From Rickettsia typhi (GTDB lineage: Bacteria > Pseudomonadota > Alphaproteobacteria > Rickettsiales > Deianiraeaceae), in contig CAMAVJ010000011.1 in the NCBI GenBank assembly GCA_945861725.1, positions 1 to 32,049 on the forward strand: DNA of 32,049 nucleotides. The letters are read 5' to 3'. The notes beneath the pieces were generated by a model. It searched no databases, was not told the origin of the DNA, and saw only the letters and a list, made by a program, of their open reading frames with translations. Of the stretch, positions 1 through 8,524 are shown in pieces. The translations under genes and the position numbers were made by a program. How positions within the stretch are numbered: position 1 is the stretch's first letter; the number at the start of each line of letters is the position of its first letter.

Positions 1-520
1 AAATATCATATTTTGAAATATCTTCAAGAAATTTCTGACCCAATATAATCGATTTAAGTTGTTCATTTGTTGGTTGCGTTTTTGTTAAACAACCTTCTTT
101 GACAAGTAATTTTGGTATAATTTCCGTTGCGGAAATGATTCCAAAACCCTTAGACTTTACAAATGAAATTATTTTATTCAAAAGCATATTATCACCTTTG
201 TGTGGAAGAATTAGGAGGTGAAAAAGCAAAGAAATCGTTTGAAAATTCAATAGTTTAAGTGAAATTTTTGGTTTTTTCACACCTCCGGCAAAACAAATGT
301 GCGTAACTCCATTATTTCTAAAGAATGCAAAAATATTGCGAATGTCAGTAATTTCAAAACTTTCGAACTTGCTTGCAAGTTCAATATTTTTTGGCATTGA
401 TTGAATCAACGCACAAACTGAATTTTGGCACTCTTCAAGTAATAATTCCGGTAAAGTTCCATTTCCAAAGACAAAACCTATCACCTTGTTATCACAGTTA
501 TAACATACATTTCTTTCCAT
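1..520 (-). CDS. lpxI: UDP-2,3-diacylglucosamine pyrophosphatase LpxI, N-terminal part (runs off left edge)
   Basis: The minus strand is open from an ATG at 520 to the window edge, giving about 173 residues and no stop. LpxI removes UMP from UDP-2,3-diacylglucosamine to give lipid X in lipid A synthesis and acts at the cytoplasmic face of the inner membrane. The order of conserved segments fits LpxI: an N-terminal glycine-rich IGFVFGNGTLPELLLEE segment, a central ICFAGGVKKPKIS segment (family form AGGVxRP), then a GFGIISATEIIPKLLVKEGCLT segment seen as its two halves. The C-terminal catalytic half lies outside the window. LpxI is the usual alphaproteobacterial replacement for LpxH, which supports the proposed lineage. 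The gene is divergent from tpiA across 64 bp. No ribosome binding site is visible. The identification rests on motif recognition, without an alignment. Confidence 0.85.
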   Translation of the reverse strand, partial: MERNVCYNCDNKVIGFVFGNGTLPELLLEECQNSVCALIQSMPKNIELASKFESFEITDIRNIFAFFRNNGVTHICFAGGVKKPKISLKLLNFQTISLLFHLLILPHKGDNMLLNKIISFVKSKGFGIISATEIIPKLLVKEGCLTKTQPTNEQLKSIILGQKFLEDISKYDI

Positions 521-531
521 TGTAAAAATAT

Positions 532-560
532 TTGACAAAGTTAATATCTACTTTTATTGC
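532..560 (+). promoter_or_regulatory. Probable sigma70-type promoter of tpiA
   Basis: A perfect TTGACA (532-537) is followed after 17 bp by TATTGC (555-560). Transcription would begin near 567, leaving an 18-nt leader before the tpiA ATG at 585, and that leader has no Shine-Dalgarno sequence. The spacing is ideal but the -10 match is partial. Confidence 0.5.
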
Positions 561-584
561 AGGCCAAAGATTTATTTAGCAAGA

Positions 585-1241
585 ATGATTTTATTCAATT
601 GGAAAGCAAATGGCACAAAAGAATTGGTGGAAGAAATCAACCAATTGGATATTCAAAACCAAGATATTGGAATTTTCTCGCCTTTACACTTGCTATATCT
701 TATTGATAAATCTAAATTCAAATTAGGTGCACAGAATGTGTCATATTTTGAAAATGGTGCTTATACTGGTGAAATAACGGCTCAAATGCTTGCAGAAATT
801 GGTGTGCAATATTGTTTAGTCGGGCATTCCGAACGTAGGCACTACCTTGGTGAAACAAATGAAATTATTGCAAAAAAAATTGAAAACCTTATAAAATACG
901 GAATAGCTCCCGTTCTTTGCATTGGTGAAAATTCCCTTGAACGCGCAAATAAACAGGAATATGTCGTTTTGAAAAACCAAATGTCCGTTTTTACAAAAAA
1001 TTGTATTGTTGCATACGAACCAGTTTGGGCAATTGGAACGGGATTTATTCCTCAAAATGATGAAATTGATGATGTCATTCATTGGCTAAAAGAAGAATAT
1101 TGTGTTAAAATAACGCTTTACGGCGGATCCGTTTCAGCAAAAAACATTGAAAACATTGCACAAACAAAGGCAGGTGGAGCATTGGTCGGTGGTGCCTCAC
1201 TTAAACCCGCCGAAGTTCTTACGATATCAAAATATTTTTAA
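585..1241 (+). CDS. tpiA: Triosephosphate isomerase
   Basis: Interconverts dihydroxyacetone phosphate and glyceraldehyde 3-phosphate in the cytosol. All catalytic landmarks are present: N5 and K7 in FNWKANG, H81 in VGHSERR, E145 in AYEPVWAIGTG, and the phosphate loops YGGSV and GALVGGASLKP near the end. At 218 residues it is shorter than the usual 245-255. The shortening lies in the loops after strand 1 and around residues 120-140, while the active site is intact. In this window glyceraldehyde 3-phosphate is also the substrate of Dxs (10049-11851), so a role in isoprenoid supply is plausible even if glycolysis is reduced; that link is inference. The gene ends 10 bp before the convergent gene at 1252. 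Confidence 0.95.
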   Translation: MILFNWKANGTKELVEEINQLDIQNQDIGIFSPLHLLYLIDKSKFKLGAQNVSYFENGAYTGEITAQMLAEIGVQYCLVGHSERRHYLGETNEIIAKKIENLIKYGIAPVLCIGENSLERANKQEYVVLKNQMSVFTKNCIVAYEPVWAIGTGFIPQNDEIDDVIHWLKEEYCVKITLYGGSVSAKNIENIAQTKAGGALVGGASLKPAEVLTISKYF

Positions 1242-1251
1242 TTTCATAAAT

Positions 1252-2286
1252 TTATCTCATTAAACTTAGTTCACTATTATTTTCCACATTGTGAGATGTT
1301 GCACAACATAAAATATAATCACGGAAAGGAATGCCGACTGTTTTGTGAAACCAACCTTGGCTTTGATTTTCCTGCTCCACTACCGCTATATTAGGTTGAT
1401 GTTTATTATAATCAAATATATCGTTACTCATGTTAAATTGCGAAACATTTTGTTGTTCTTGCTGTTTGATTTTCCCGCAAATTGACTCAACAAGTGATGG
1501 TGAAAAATCTGCATTGTGTTTTTTATTGGCAAGAATTTCATTAACATCGTTACTGTATTGAATTGGCACTTCTCCATTGTAAGGAGCATGAGTTAGAGCG
1601 TTTTCATATTGATTATTCAATGTATTGTATTTAATATAACAAGAATCTGTAATTTTCTGAAATGGCATACCACTGGAAGGAGTTTTTTCGCTTAGTTTGT
1701 CACTAGATATTTCAGGAGCCCTACAACAAGTGCACCAATTAAGGCAAGTGCGGTCTTGTGTTGTTGTGAATATATCTTTGTTTGCGTCGTAAATATCCTG
1801 ATCATCATCCCCAAAACCATTGATATACACAGTGTGTGTATAATTATTTTTCGTGTTCTCAAGTTCATCTTTGATTGACTGTTTTATTGTATTTTTTTCG
1901 TCATCAAGTAAATTTTCTACTTTTCTTGCTATTTTTATTGTCGCTTTGTCGTCATCTAATAAACCTCTTGTAATTATTTCTTTTTTTTCACTCCCATCAA
2001 CGACATAATAATATGGTATACCAATGGACATATTCTGGTCGATATTCTCGCTTTTATTATCATAACTCACCACATCAACTACGTATCCATCTTCAATAAA
2101 CTTTTTTACAAGTGCATTATCATATTCTTGTGTTTTGTTCCACCCTGAAGCAAGAACAACAATGCGTATTTTGGGCTTATCTAAAAAGTTAATTCTTGAG
2201 CTTGACTGCATAAAATATAAAATAATTATACTAAATAATAGCATACTTTTCCCCGCATTGCAAATAAAATTTCTTGATTTTTCCAC
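1252..2286 (-). CDS. Secreted or membrane-anchored protein of unknown function, Cys-rich centre
   Basis: I do not recognise this 344-residue protein. Residues 1-14 are basic and 15-27 hydrophobic (MLLFSIIILYFMQ), so it probably carries a signal peptide or one N-terminal membrane anchor. Residues 38-75 read like a first beta-alpha-beta unit (KIRIVVLASGW, then a helix, then YVVDVVSYD). Residues 150-168 hold an acidic loop, VYINGFGDDDQD. A cysteine cluster, CLNWCTCC, sits at 181-188, with more cysteines at 216, 270, 327 and 328, which suggests disulfides or metal binding outside the cytoplasm. The C-terminal half is polar. The start at 2286 gives a normal basic n-region; M15 is an alternative. 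It is divergent from proS with 37 bp between the starts. It looks accessory and could be an exported factor, but no function can be assigned. Confidence 0.7.
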   Translation of the reverse strand: MEKSRNFICNAGKSMLLFSIIILYFMQSSSRINFLDKPKIRIVVLASGWNKTQEYDNALVKKFIEDGYVVDVVSYDNKSENIDQNMSIGIPYYYVVDGSEKKEIITRGLLDDDKATIKIARKVENLLDDEKNTIKQSIKDELENTKNNYTHTVYINGFGDDDQDIYDANKDIFTTTQDRTCLNWCTCCRAPEISSDKLSEKTPSSGMPFQKITDSCYIKYNTLNNQYENALTHAPYNGEVPIQYSNDVNEILANKKHNADFSPSLVESICGKIKQQEQQNVSQFNMSNDIFDYNKHQPNIAVVEQENQSQGWFHKTVGIPFRDYILCCATSHNVENNSELSLMR

Positions 2287-2323
2287 AATTGCTCAAAACG
2301 GCTTATATTATCTAATAAAATGT

Positions 2324-3613
2324 ATGTCAACTCGCCTTTCAACCTATTTTATCCCAACGAAAAAAGATCTTTCAAAGGATGTCGTCCTCACTTCCCATCA
2401 GTTAATGCTTAAAGCGGGGCTAATTAAACAAGTGTCATCAGGGCTTTACGCTTGGCTTCCGCTTGGAATGAGAGTTTTGCATAAAGTTTCAAATATTGTT
2501 CGCGAGGAACTTGCAAAAATAAACTGCCACGAAGTTATTCTTCCAACAATGCAACCGCAAGAATTGTGGGATCAATCAGGTCGTGGTTCTTACTGTGGAA
2601 AGGAGACTTTAAAAGTGCAAGACCGCCACGGCAAAACACTAATATACGGACCAACGGCCGAAGAAGTCATGACATTCATCGCAGGTTCGGATATCAAATC
2701 CTACAAAAATCTCCCGCTTTCACTTCACAACATTCAGTGGAAATTTCGCGATGAAATTCGCCCACGCTTTGGCGTCATGAGAGCAAGAGAATTCCTCATG
2801 ATGGACGCCTATTCCTTTGATGAAACAGAAGTAAAGGCCGAAGAAAACTACAACCGCCATTACGAAGCATATTTGAAAATTTTCGCCAGAATGGGATTGA
2901 CAGCAATTCCAATGAAGGCGGATACGGGAGAAATTGGCGGAGATTTAAGCCACGAATTTTTGGTTCTGGCACAATCGGGTGAAAGTGAAGTTATTTACGA
3001 AAAGGGTCTTGAAAACGTTATGGAACGCGTGAAGTCTGGGGAAAATATTGAAAATTTACGCGGCGAAATTTCAAAATATTATGCCGTTACCGAAGAAAAA
3101 TTCATTGAAAGCGAAGCTCCGGCAAATGTAATTCGCACTCGCGGTATTGAAGTTGGGCATATTTTCTATTTCGGGCAAAAATATTCCATTCCATTTAATG
3201 TTCAATTTCAAACGAAAGAAGGAAAGCTTGAGTATGCTTATATGGGATCTTATGGAATTGGTGTTGGAAGATTAATTGCCGCATTTATTGAAGCAAATAA
3301 TGATGAAAAGGGAATTATCTGGAACAAGGCAATTGCACCATTTGAAGTAATTCTGCTGAATATTAACCCAAAGGATATTGAAGTTGTGAATAAATGTGAA
3401 GTAATTTTTTCATCACTAAAGTGCGAGATACTTTATGACGACACGGACGACTACACTGGAGCAAAGTTTTTAAAGGCAGAACTTCTAGGCATTCCAACAC
3501 AAATTATCGTTTCAAAAAAAACGCTGGAAACAAATTCCGTTGAGGTTCAAAATCGCAAAACTGGCGAAAAGAAACTTATTACAATTGAAAATTTACTGGA
3601 ATATGGAATATAA
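2324..3613 (+). CDS. proS: Prolyl-tRNA synthetase, short type without editing insertion
   Basis: Charges tRNA-Pro. The class II core is complete: the N-terminal STYFIPTKKDLSKDVVLTSH segment, TAEEVMTFI, motif 2 in WKFRDEIRPRFGVMRAREF, and motif 3 GSYGIGVGRL followed by the anticodon-binding domain. The length of 429 residues matches the short bacterial form found in alphaproteobacteria, in which the roughly 180-residue editing insertion between motifs 2 and 3 is missing. The start at 2324 (MSTRLSTYFIP) was chosen because it aligns with the family start; the reading frame is open further upstream to 2135, but that part runs antisense through the divergent secreted-protein gene. Its last 11 bases overlap the next gene. 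Confidence 0.95.
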   Translation: MSTRLSTYFIPTKKDLSKDVVLTSHQLMLKAGLIKQVSSGLYAWLPLGMRVLHKVSNIVREELAKINCHEVILPTMQPQELWDQSGRGSYCGKETLKVQDRHGKTLIYGPTAEEVMTFIAGSDIKSYKNLPLSLHNIQWKFRDEIRPRFGVMRAREFLMMDAYSFDETEVKAEENYNRHYEAYLKIFARMGLTAIPMKADTGEIGGDLSHEFLVLAQSGESEVIYEKGLENVMERVKSGENIENLRGEISKYYAVTEEKFIESEAPANVIRTRGIEVGHIFYFGQKYSIPFNVQFQTKEGKLEYAYMGSYGIGVGRLIAAFIEANNDEKGIIWNKAIAPFEVILLNINPKDIEVVNKCEVIFSSLKCEILYDDTDDYTGAKFLKAELLGIPTQIIVSKKTLETNSVEVQNRKTGEKKLITIENLLEYGI

Positions 3614-5189
3614 TTATTATTTGAACAAACTTTCGTCATTGCGTCGATACATTACATCTTCAAAAATTGATGGAATTTTTCTTAATACAAACGATGAATA
3701 CATTAGTGAATATTCAAGCCCAGATTGCAATCTTTTATTTCAATACACTGGATTCACGGGGTCTAACGGTTGTGCGATTATTACTCAACACGAATGTTTA
3801 TTTTTCACAGATGGAAGATATTTATTGCAAGTAAGCGATGAAATACTCCCATGTTTTGAAATTATTGATATAAAAAACTTTTTTGAAATCTTGTCGCAGA
3901 AAAACTTTTCACAAATTGCGTTAAATTATCGATTAATCACAATTGAATTTGCAACAAAACTTAAAAATTCCAATCCAGAACTCAAGTTGATTCATGATGA
4001 TTACTTTTTGAAATCCAAATTTAAAAATCGCGGAGGATTTTACCCAATTTCAGAAAAACTTACAGGTAAATCTTTGATTGAAAAGATTGAGCTCGTACAA
4101 AATCACCTCAAAGAAACGGGAAAAGTCGGCTTTTTAGTAACAAATCCGCAAAATGTCTGTTGGCTGCTGAATATTCGTGGTAATGATGAAGATTTTACTC
4201 CAATTTATAAAACTACACTTTTTATTACACAAAATAGTTATATTTTAAACCCAGATTTCGAGAAAATCAATGGACATATCTTCATAGAATACTCAATTAA
4301 CTACTTTGACTTTCACGAACTTAACATCGTTAAAACTTATTATAGTTGCTTAATTACAGAACTTAAAGCAAAAAAAAATCAGAGTGAAATTGATGGAGTA
4401 GTAAACGCACACAAAATTGACGGTAAAATTCTGACTGAATTTCTTAAAAATCTTGAACACAATTATATCGGATTAAGTGAGTTTCAAATTGGTGAAAACC
4501 TTTTAAAGGTAAGACAAAAAAGCCAATATTTTCAAACTCCATCATTTGCAACAATTTGTGGATGTAATGAAAATGGAGCAATAGTTCATTATAATGCAAA
4601 GGAAAATTCCAAAATCCTAAAGGAAAATTCAATAATTTTACTTGATAGCGGCGGGCAGTATATTGATAAATCTGCAAATAAACAAATTCTTGGAACAACT
4701 GATGTTACCCGAACAGTTTTCCTTGGAGAAACTCCACCTGAAGAATATAAAAAATGGTTCACACTTGTTTTAAAAGGACACATTGCCGTCGCAATGGCAA
4801 CGCTTACAAGTGAAACACTTTCGTGTGAAATCGATGCACTTGCACGAAAACCACTTTTGAAAGAAGGCTATGATTATAATCACGGGACGGGACACGGCGT
4901 TGGTGCATTTCTTTCCGTTCATGAATATGGTGCTGGCATTAGTGCCCAAAGCAATTTAAAATTCAAATCTGGTATGGTTATTTCAAACGAACCAGGTTGC
5001 TATTTTGAGGGAAAATTTGGCATAAGAATTGAAAATCTACTATTGGTTTGTGAAAATTCTGACGGTGGTATATACTTCAAAACAATCACGCTCGTTCCAA
5101 TTCAAGAAAAATCAATCAATTTTCAAATGTTAACCAAAGAAGAGACAAACTGGGTGATAAAATATAACGAAGAAGTCGCAAAAAATTAA
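3603..5189 (+). CDS. pepP: Xaa-Pro aminopeptidase (M24B, aminopeptidase P family)
   Basis: A cytosolic metallopeptidase that removes N-terminal residues preceding proline. The dinuclear metal ligands are all visible: D348 (LLDSGGQ), D367 (TTDVTRT), H431 (GTGHGVG), E463 (SNEPGCY) and E477 (IRIENLL). An N-terminal creatinase-like domain (about residues 5-140, with FTGFTGSNGCAII-type sequence) and a middle domain precede the catalytic pita-bread fold, as in the long three-domain form; 528 residues is slightly short for that group. The ATG at 3603 overlaps the proS stop by 11 bp and is in the right place for the family N-terminus, so the two genes are probably translationally coupled. It converges on nadC with 1 bp between the stops. 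Confidence 0.9.
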   Translation: MEYNYYLNKLSSLRRYITSSKIDGIFLNTNDEYISEYSSPDCNLLFQYTGFTGSNGCAIITQHECLFFTDGRYLLQVSDEILPCFEIIDIKNFFEILSQKNFSQIALNYRLITIEFATKLKNSNPELKLIHDDYFLKSKFKNRGGFYPISEKLTGKSLIEKIELVQNHLKETGKVGFLVTNPQNVCWLLNIRGNDEDFTPIYKTTLFITQNSYILNPDFEKINGHIFIEYSINYFDFHELNIVKTYYSCLITELKAKKNQSEIDGVVNAHKIDGKILTEFLKNLEHNYIGLSEFQIGENLLKVRQKSQYFQTPSFATICGCNENGAIVHYNAKENSKILKENSIILLDSGGQYIDKSANKQILGTTDVTRTVFLGETPPEEYKKWFTLVLKGHIAVAMATLTSETLSCEIDALARKPLLKEGYDYNHGTGHGVGAFLSVHEYGAGISAQSNLKFKSGMVISNEPGCYFEGKFGIRIENLLLVCENSDGGIYFKTITLVPIQEKSINFQMLTKEETNWVIKYNEEVAKN

Positions 5190-5190
5190 A

Positions 5191-6027
5191 TTAGACTAAA
5201 AAATCCATAGAAATATCAACGGCATTTATGGAATGGGTTAAAGCTCCAATTGAAATATAATCAACATCAAGTTCACGATATTGTGCAATATTTGCAATAT
5301 TAATTCCTCCAGAAACCTCAATTTTAATATCTGATTTCTCGCGAATAATCGCACTTGCATTGGCAACTTCCAAACAGGACATATTATCCAACATAATGAT
5401 ATCAACCTTTGCTTCAATTGCTTCAAAAACCTGCTGAATTGTCTCACATTCAACTTCAATTTGCATCGATAGCTGACTCTTTTTCACAAGGCGAACTGCC
5501 TCAGAAATGCTTCCTGCCGCCATTATATGGTTATCTTTAATCATAACCATTTGTGCAAGGTTCATTCTGTGGTTAAAACCTCCACCAATTGTAACGGCAT
5601 ACTTTTGCAATTTACGAATAAATGGAATAGTTTTGCGTGTATCAAGAATTTTTATTCGCGGATTATTTAACGCTTGAACAAATAAATTAGTCTTGGTTGA
5701 AATCCCGCTTAGGTGTTGAATAAGATTCAAACACGATCGTTCAATTTGTAACAATTCCTTAACAGACGCCCTTCCTGAAATAATATTTTGCCCGCATTCA
5801 ATAACGCTGCCATCTTTTTTTACTTCATCAATTGAATATTTTGCCATAACTGATTCAAAAGCTTGGAAAATGCAATCAATTCCACACAACACAAAAGGAC
5901 TAATATTTTTAGAGATAATTCTAAAATTCTGCAATTTATTCTGAATGATTATCGAATTCGTGGTGACATCAGCAAAAGCTTTATCTTCCTTTAAAATCGC
6001 CATAATATCAGCTTTAGTAATTTTCAT
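5191..6027 (-). CDS. nadC: Nicotinate-nucleotide pyrophosphorylase (quinolinate phosphoribosyltransferase)
   Basis: Converts quinolinate and PRPP to nicotinate mononucleotide in de novo NAD synthesis. The family signature is clear: DTRKTIPFIRKLQKYAV, then GGGFNHRMNLAQMVMIKDNHI, then IMLDNMS, EVSGGINIANIAQY and the C-terminal YISIGALTHS. It has 278 residues, a normal length. The start at 6027 was chosen because its ATG overlaps the ribF stop in an ATGA arrangement; the frame is open a little further upstream into ribF. It is the last gene of the minus-strand run that begins with dapB. nadA and nadB are not in this window, so whether quinolinate is made or imported cannot be judged. Confidence 0.95.
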   Translation of the reverse strand: MKITKADIMAILKEDKAFADVTTNSIIIQNKLQNFRIISKNISPFVLCGIDCIFQAFESVMAKYSIDEVKKDGSVIECGQNIISGRASVKELLQIERSCLNLIQHLSGISTKTNLFVQALNNPRIKILDTRKTIPFIRKLQKYAVTIGGGFNHRMNLAQMVMIKDNHIMAAGSISEAVRLVKKSQLSMQIEVECETIQQVFEAIEAKVDIIMLDNMSCLEVANASAIIREKSDIKIEVSGGINIANIAQYRELDVDYISIGALTHSINAVDISMDFLV

Positions 6028-6917
6028 AAAATTTCGTGAACTTTTTTGCACTCTTGCATATCTTGCATAATTTGAAAATGCAATTCATTTATGTTACTAA
6101 ATTTTTTTTCTTCGCGAATTTTTTCTAAAAATGACACTTTTGCTTCCATATTATAAACATTCTGCGAGAAATTAAATATATGCGTTTCTAAAATTGGCAT
6201 ATTATTTTGACAAAATGTAGGCTTTACACCAAAATTTGAAATTGAGTTGTATTGCATCCCATTAATTTCCGTTTGTGTTGCATAAACACCAAATGGTGGT
6301 GTGATTTTATTTTCAGGAAAAACCATATTCATGGTTGGGGTTTTCAGGATTTCACTTGCAATTTTTTCACCAAATAATACTGTACTCGTTAAATGGAATG
6401 GGATATTTGAAATGTCGCGATACTCTATAAAATTTCCATTTTTAATGCAATTTTTTAAGAAAGATGAACTAATTTTACCAAAATTTCCAGTAATTGGTTC
6501 AATAGCATTAAGTTTAATACCAAATTTTATTATTTCCTCAACGCCGTGTGTGCGGTTTTTACCAAAACGAAAATCCTTCCCAACGGTTATTTTTTGCGTA
6601 ATTTTTCCAATTTTTTGAAGAAATTCCTCCCCAGAACAATTTGCAAGATTTTCATCAAATTGTATACAAAGAACATTTTCAACGCCCAAATTTTCAAATA
6701 TTTTTTTCTTTTCCGCTTCTGTATAAACCAAATTCTCCTTTACACCAAAAAAAACATACGGCAGTGGTCTGAATGTTAAAATACTCGATTTTTCCTGTGT
6801 AATCAAAGTTTCATGCCCTTTGTGAATGCCGTCAAACTTTCCAATGCAAAGATTTTGAACATTATTGTTAGTGAAAATATCGGGAAAGTGGTTGATATCA
6901 AAGTAAAAAACTTTCAT
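6024..6917 (-). CDS. ribF: Bifunctional riboflavin kinase / FAD synthetase
   Basis: Makes FMN and then FAD from riboflavin. The N-terminal nucleotidyltransferase domain has the signature CIGKFDGIHKGHETL (residues 24-38), with FRFGKNRTHG further on. The C-terminal kinase domain begins near residue 175 and keeps a PTMN segment (family form PTANI), FGVYATQ, SNFGVKPTF and LETHIFNF. The residues around PTMN are unusually diverged: the family form GxxLGFPTANI is here EILKTPTMNM. The length of 297 residues is close to normal. The ATG overlaps the tsaB stop by 4 bp, and its own stop overlaps the nadC start by 4 bp, so tsaB-ribF-nadC are probably coupled in translation. Confidence 0.93.
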   Translation of the reverse strand: MKVFYFDINHFPDIFTNNNVQNLCIGKFDGIHKGHETLITQEKSSILTFRPLPYVFFGVKENLVYTEAEKKKIFENLGVENVLCIQFDENLANCSGEEFLQKIGKITQKITVGKDFRFGKNRTHGVEEIIKFGIKLNAIEPITGNFGKISSSFLKNCIKNGNFIEYRDISNIPFHLTSTVLFGEKIASEILKTPTMNMVFPENKITPPFGVYATQTEINGMQYNSISNFGVKPTFCQNNMPILETHIFNFSQNVYNMEAKVSFLEKIREEKKFSNINELHFQIMQDMQECKKVHEIL

Positions 6918-7537
6918 TGCTTAATATTTTTAATTGCACCAATAACGGCATTAACGGGGCGAATATAAAGCGGTTCTGTATAAATTTCCGTTTTTTTGAA
7001 GAGAAATCTTTCAATTAATACCTTCGCACTTGGTGTTTCATATTGCGTTAATAACTTTGCGTTAATCACTTTTGTTATGACATCATTACTTTCAAACCCA
7101 ACAACTTTAAGATTTTGGCAATATGGAATTTCTGAAATTTCAATAGATCTTGCCTCCATTTTTTTCACACCAAATTCAAACTCCTGAAAATATACCGTAT
7201 CCTTAATTGCACGGATAGCAATTTCCTGCGGTGAATCATCTAAAACAAGAGCTTCAAGCGTTGAAACGCCATACAATGGAATATCAAACGGAGTTGAAAG
7301 ACCCAAGGCAAAAGCAATTCCAATACGAATCCCAGTAAATGAACCAGGACCATGATTTACAATAATTCCTTTCAAATTTTGAACTGTTACACCGTGTTCT
7401 TGAAATATTTCTTCCGTGAAATTTGGCAGTGAATTGGTGTGATTATTCTTCGTTTCGTCAATTTTTTCGTAAAATTTACCGCCACTATAAAAGCATACGG
7501 AACATTTGTTGAAACAAGTTTCAATTGAAAGAAGCAT
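6914..7537 (-). CDS. tsaB: tRNA threonylcarbamoyladenosine synthesis protein TsaB
   Basis: TsaB is the inactive ASKHA-fold partner of TsaD in making t6A37 on tRNAs that read ANN codons. The start MLLSIETCFNKCSV matches the family beta-hairpin, and the HGPGSFTGIRIG signature lies at residues 62-73, followed by GLSTPFDIPLYGVSTLEAL. With the ATG at 7537 the protein has 207 residues. An ATG at 7558 would add seven residues with no family counterpart, so the downstream start is preferred. tsaD and tsaE are not in the window. The gene lies 60 bp after xerD and overlaps ribF by 4 bp. Confidence 0.9.
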   Translation of the reverse strand: MLLSIETCFNKCSVCFYSGGKFYEKIDETKNNHTNSLPNFTEEIFQEHGVTVQNLKGIIVNHGPGSFTGIRIGIAFALGLSTPFDIPLYGVSTLEALVLDDSPQEIAIRAIKDTVYFQEFEFGVKKMEARSIEISEIPYCQNLKVVGFESNDVITKVINAKLLTQYETPSAKVLIERFLFKKTEIYTEPLYIRPVNAVIGAIKNIKQ

Positions 7538-7597
7538 ATTATTTTGATAATTCCACAAGGTGTGTTATAAATACAACCTTTGTTCTTGTTTTTCAAG

Positions 7598-8524
7598 CTA
7601 TTTATTAAACATAGGATGAAATTTTTCAATTGTGGTTTTAATATCCTCCGCTTTTATGTGCGTATAAATTTCCGTTGTGGAAATGTCAGAATGTCCAAGA
7701 AGGGTTTGAAGCATTCGAAGATCGATTCCATTTTGATACAAATGCGTTGCAAATGAATGACGAAGCTTGTGCGGGGAAAGCCTTTCAGAAAGGTTGACTG
7801 TATGGGTAATCTTGCGAAGACTCATAAAAACACTTTCACGAGTCACATATCCGCTTTTTGATTGAGAGCAAAAAACAAAAAAATTTTTTTTATTTTTACA
7901 AAATACCTCACGAATTAAAAGATACTTCCCAAGAGCCTTCTGCGATTCTTTATCAAGAAAAATCAACCGCTCCTTGTTTCCCTTCCCAGTAACAATTACT
8001 TTTTTTTGAATATTCCCGTCTAAATCAAGAATATCGCTCATTTTAAGAGTGATACACTCTGAAATTCGAAGACCACTGGAATATAAAACATGCAATATTG
8101 CATTGCTTCGAATTCCTTCCTTTGTGTTGATTGAATTCGTATACACAAAGAGGCTTTGCGTCTCTTCTTTTGTTAAGTAAAATGGAAGATTTATCGACTT
8201 TTTTGGAATTTCAATTTCCAAAATCGGATTTTGTGAAATAATATTTTGTTCAAGTAAAAACGCAAAAAATGAACGAAAACAGGAAATTTTCCTTCTAATA
8301 CTCGTTGCTTCGGCAATTTTTATAAAACCATATTTATCTTTCAAAAAATATTCAGAAAAGTACTCTGATAAATCATTTTCAGTACATTGAGTAAAATTTT
8401 TTTTATTTTCTGCTAAAAATTTGTGAAAAAGTGTTAAATCGCTTTCATATGAAGTAGTAGTATTTAAGGATTTATCAACTCCAATGCTTGCAATGAAGGA
8501 TTTTATAAGTTCATTATTATTCAT
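7598..8524 (-). CDS. xerD: Tyrosine recombinase XerD-like (chromosome dimer resolution)
   Basis: Site-specific recombinase that, with XerC, resolves chromosome dimers at dif. The full catalytic set is visible: R153 (SSGLRISE), K181 (VTGKGNKERL), H252 and R255 (SPHKLRHSFATHL), H278 (LLGHSDISTTEIYTHI) and nucleophile Y287. The N-terminal 110 residues look like the SAM-like DNA-binding domain. At 308 residues it has Xer length. The DISTTEIYTH segment and the FHPM tail favour XerD over XerC, though assigning one or the other from a single sequence is uncertain. The start overlaps the preceding gene by 8 bp. It sits within a housekeeping operon, so it is not a phage or island integrase. Confidence 0.85.
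   Translation of the reverse strand: MNNNELIKSFIASIGVDKSLNTTTSYESDLTLFHKFLAENKKNFTQCTENDLSEYFSEYFLKDKYGFIKIAEATSIRRKISCFRSFFAFLLEQNIISQNPILEIEIPKKSINLPFYLTKEETQSLFVYTNSINTKEGIRSNAILHVLYSSGLRISECITLKMSDILDLDGNIQKKVIVTGKGNKERLIFLDKESQKALGKYLLIREVFCKNKKNFFVFCSQSKSGYVTRESVFMSLRKITHTVNLSERLSPHKLRHSFATHLYQNGIDLRMLQTLLGHSDISTTEIYTHIKAEDIKTTIEKFHPMFNK

Noticed and set aside
2135..2323. 63-residue N-terminal extension of ProRS
   Set aside because: It runs antisense through the 5' end of the secreted-protein gene and has no family counterpart; the ATG at 2324 fits.
7598..8524. Tyrosine recombinase as the integrase of a mobile element
   Set aside because: It has Xer length and sits inside an overlapping housekeeping operon; no att-like repeats or tRNA target were seen.
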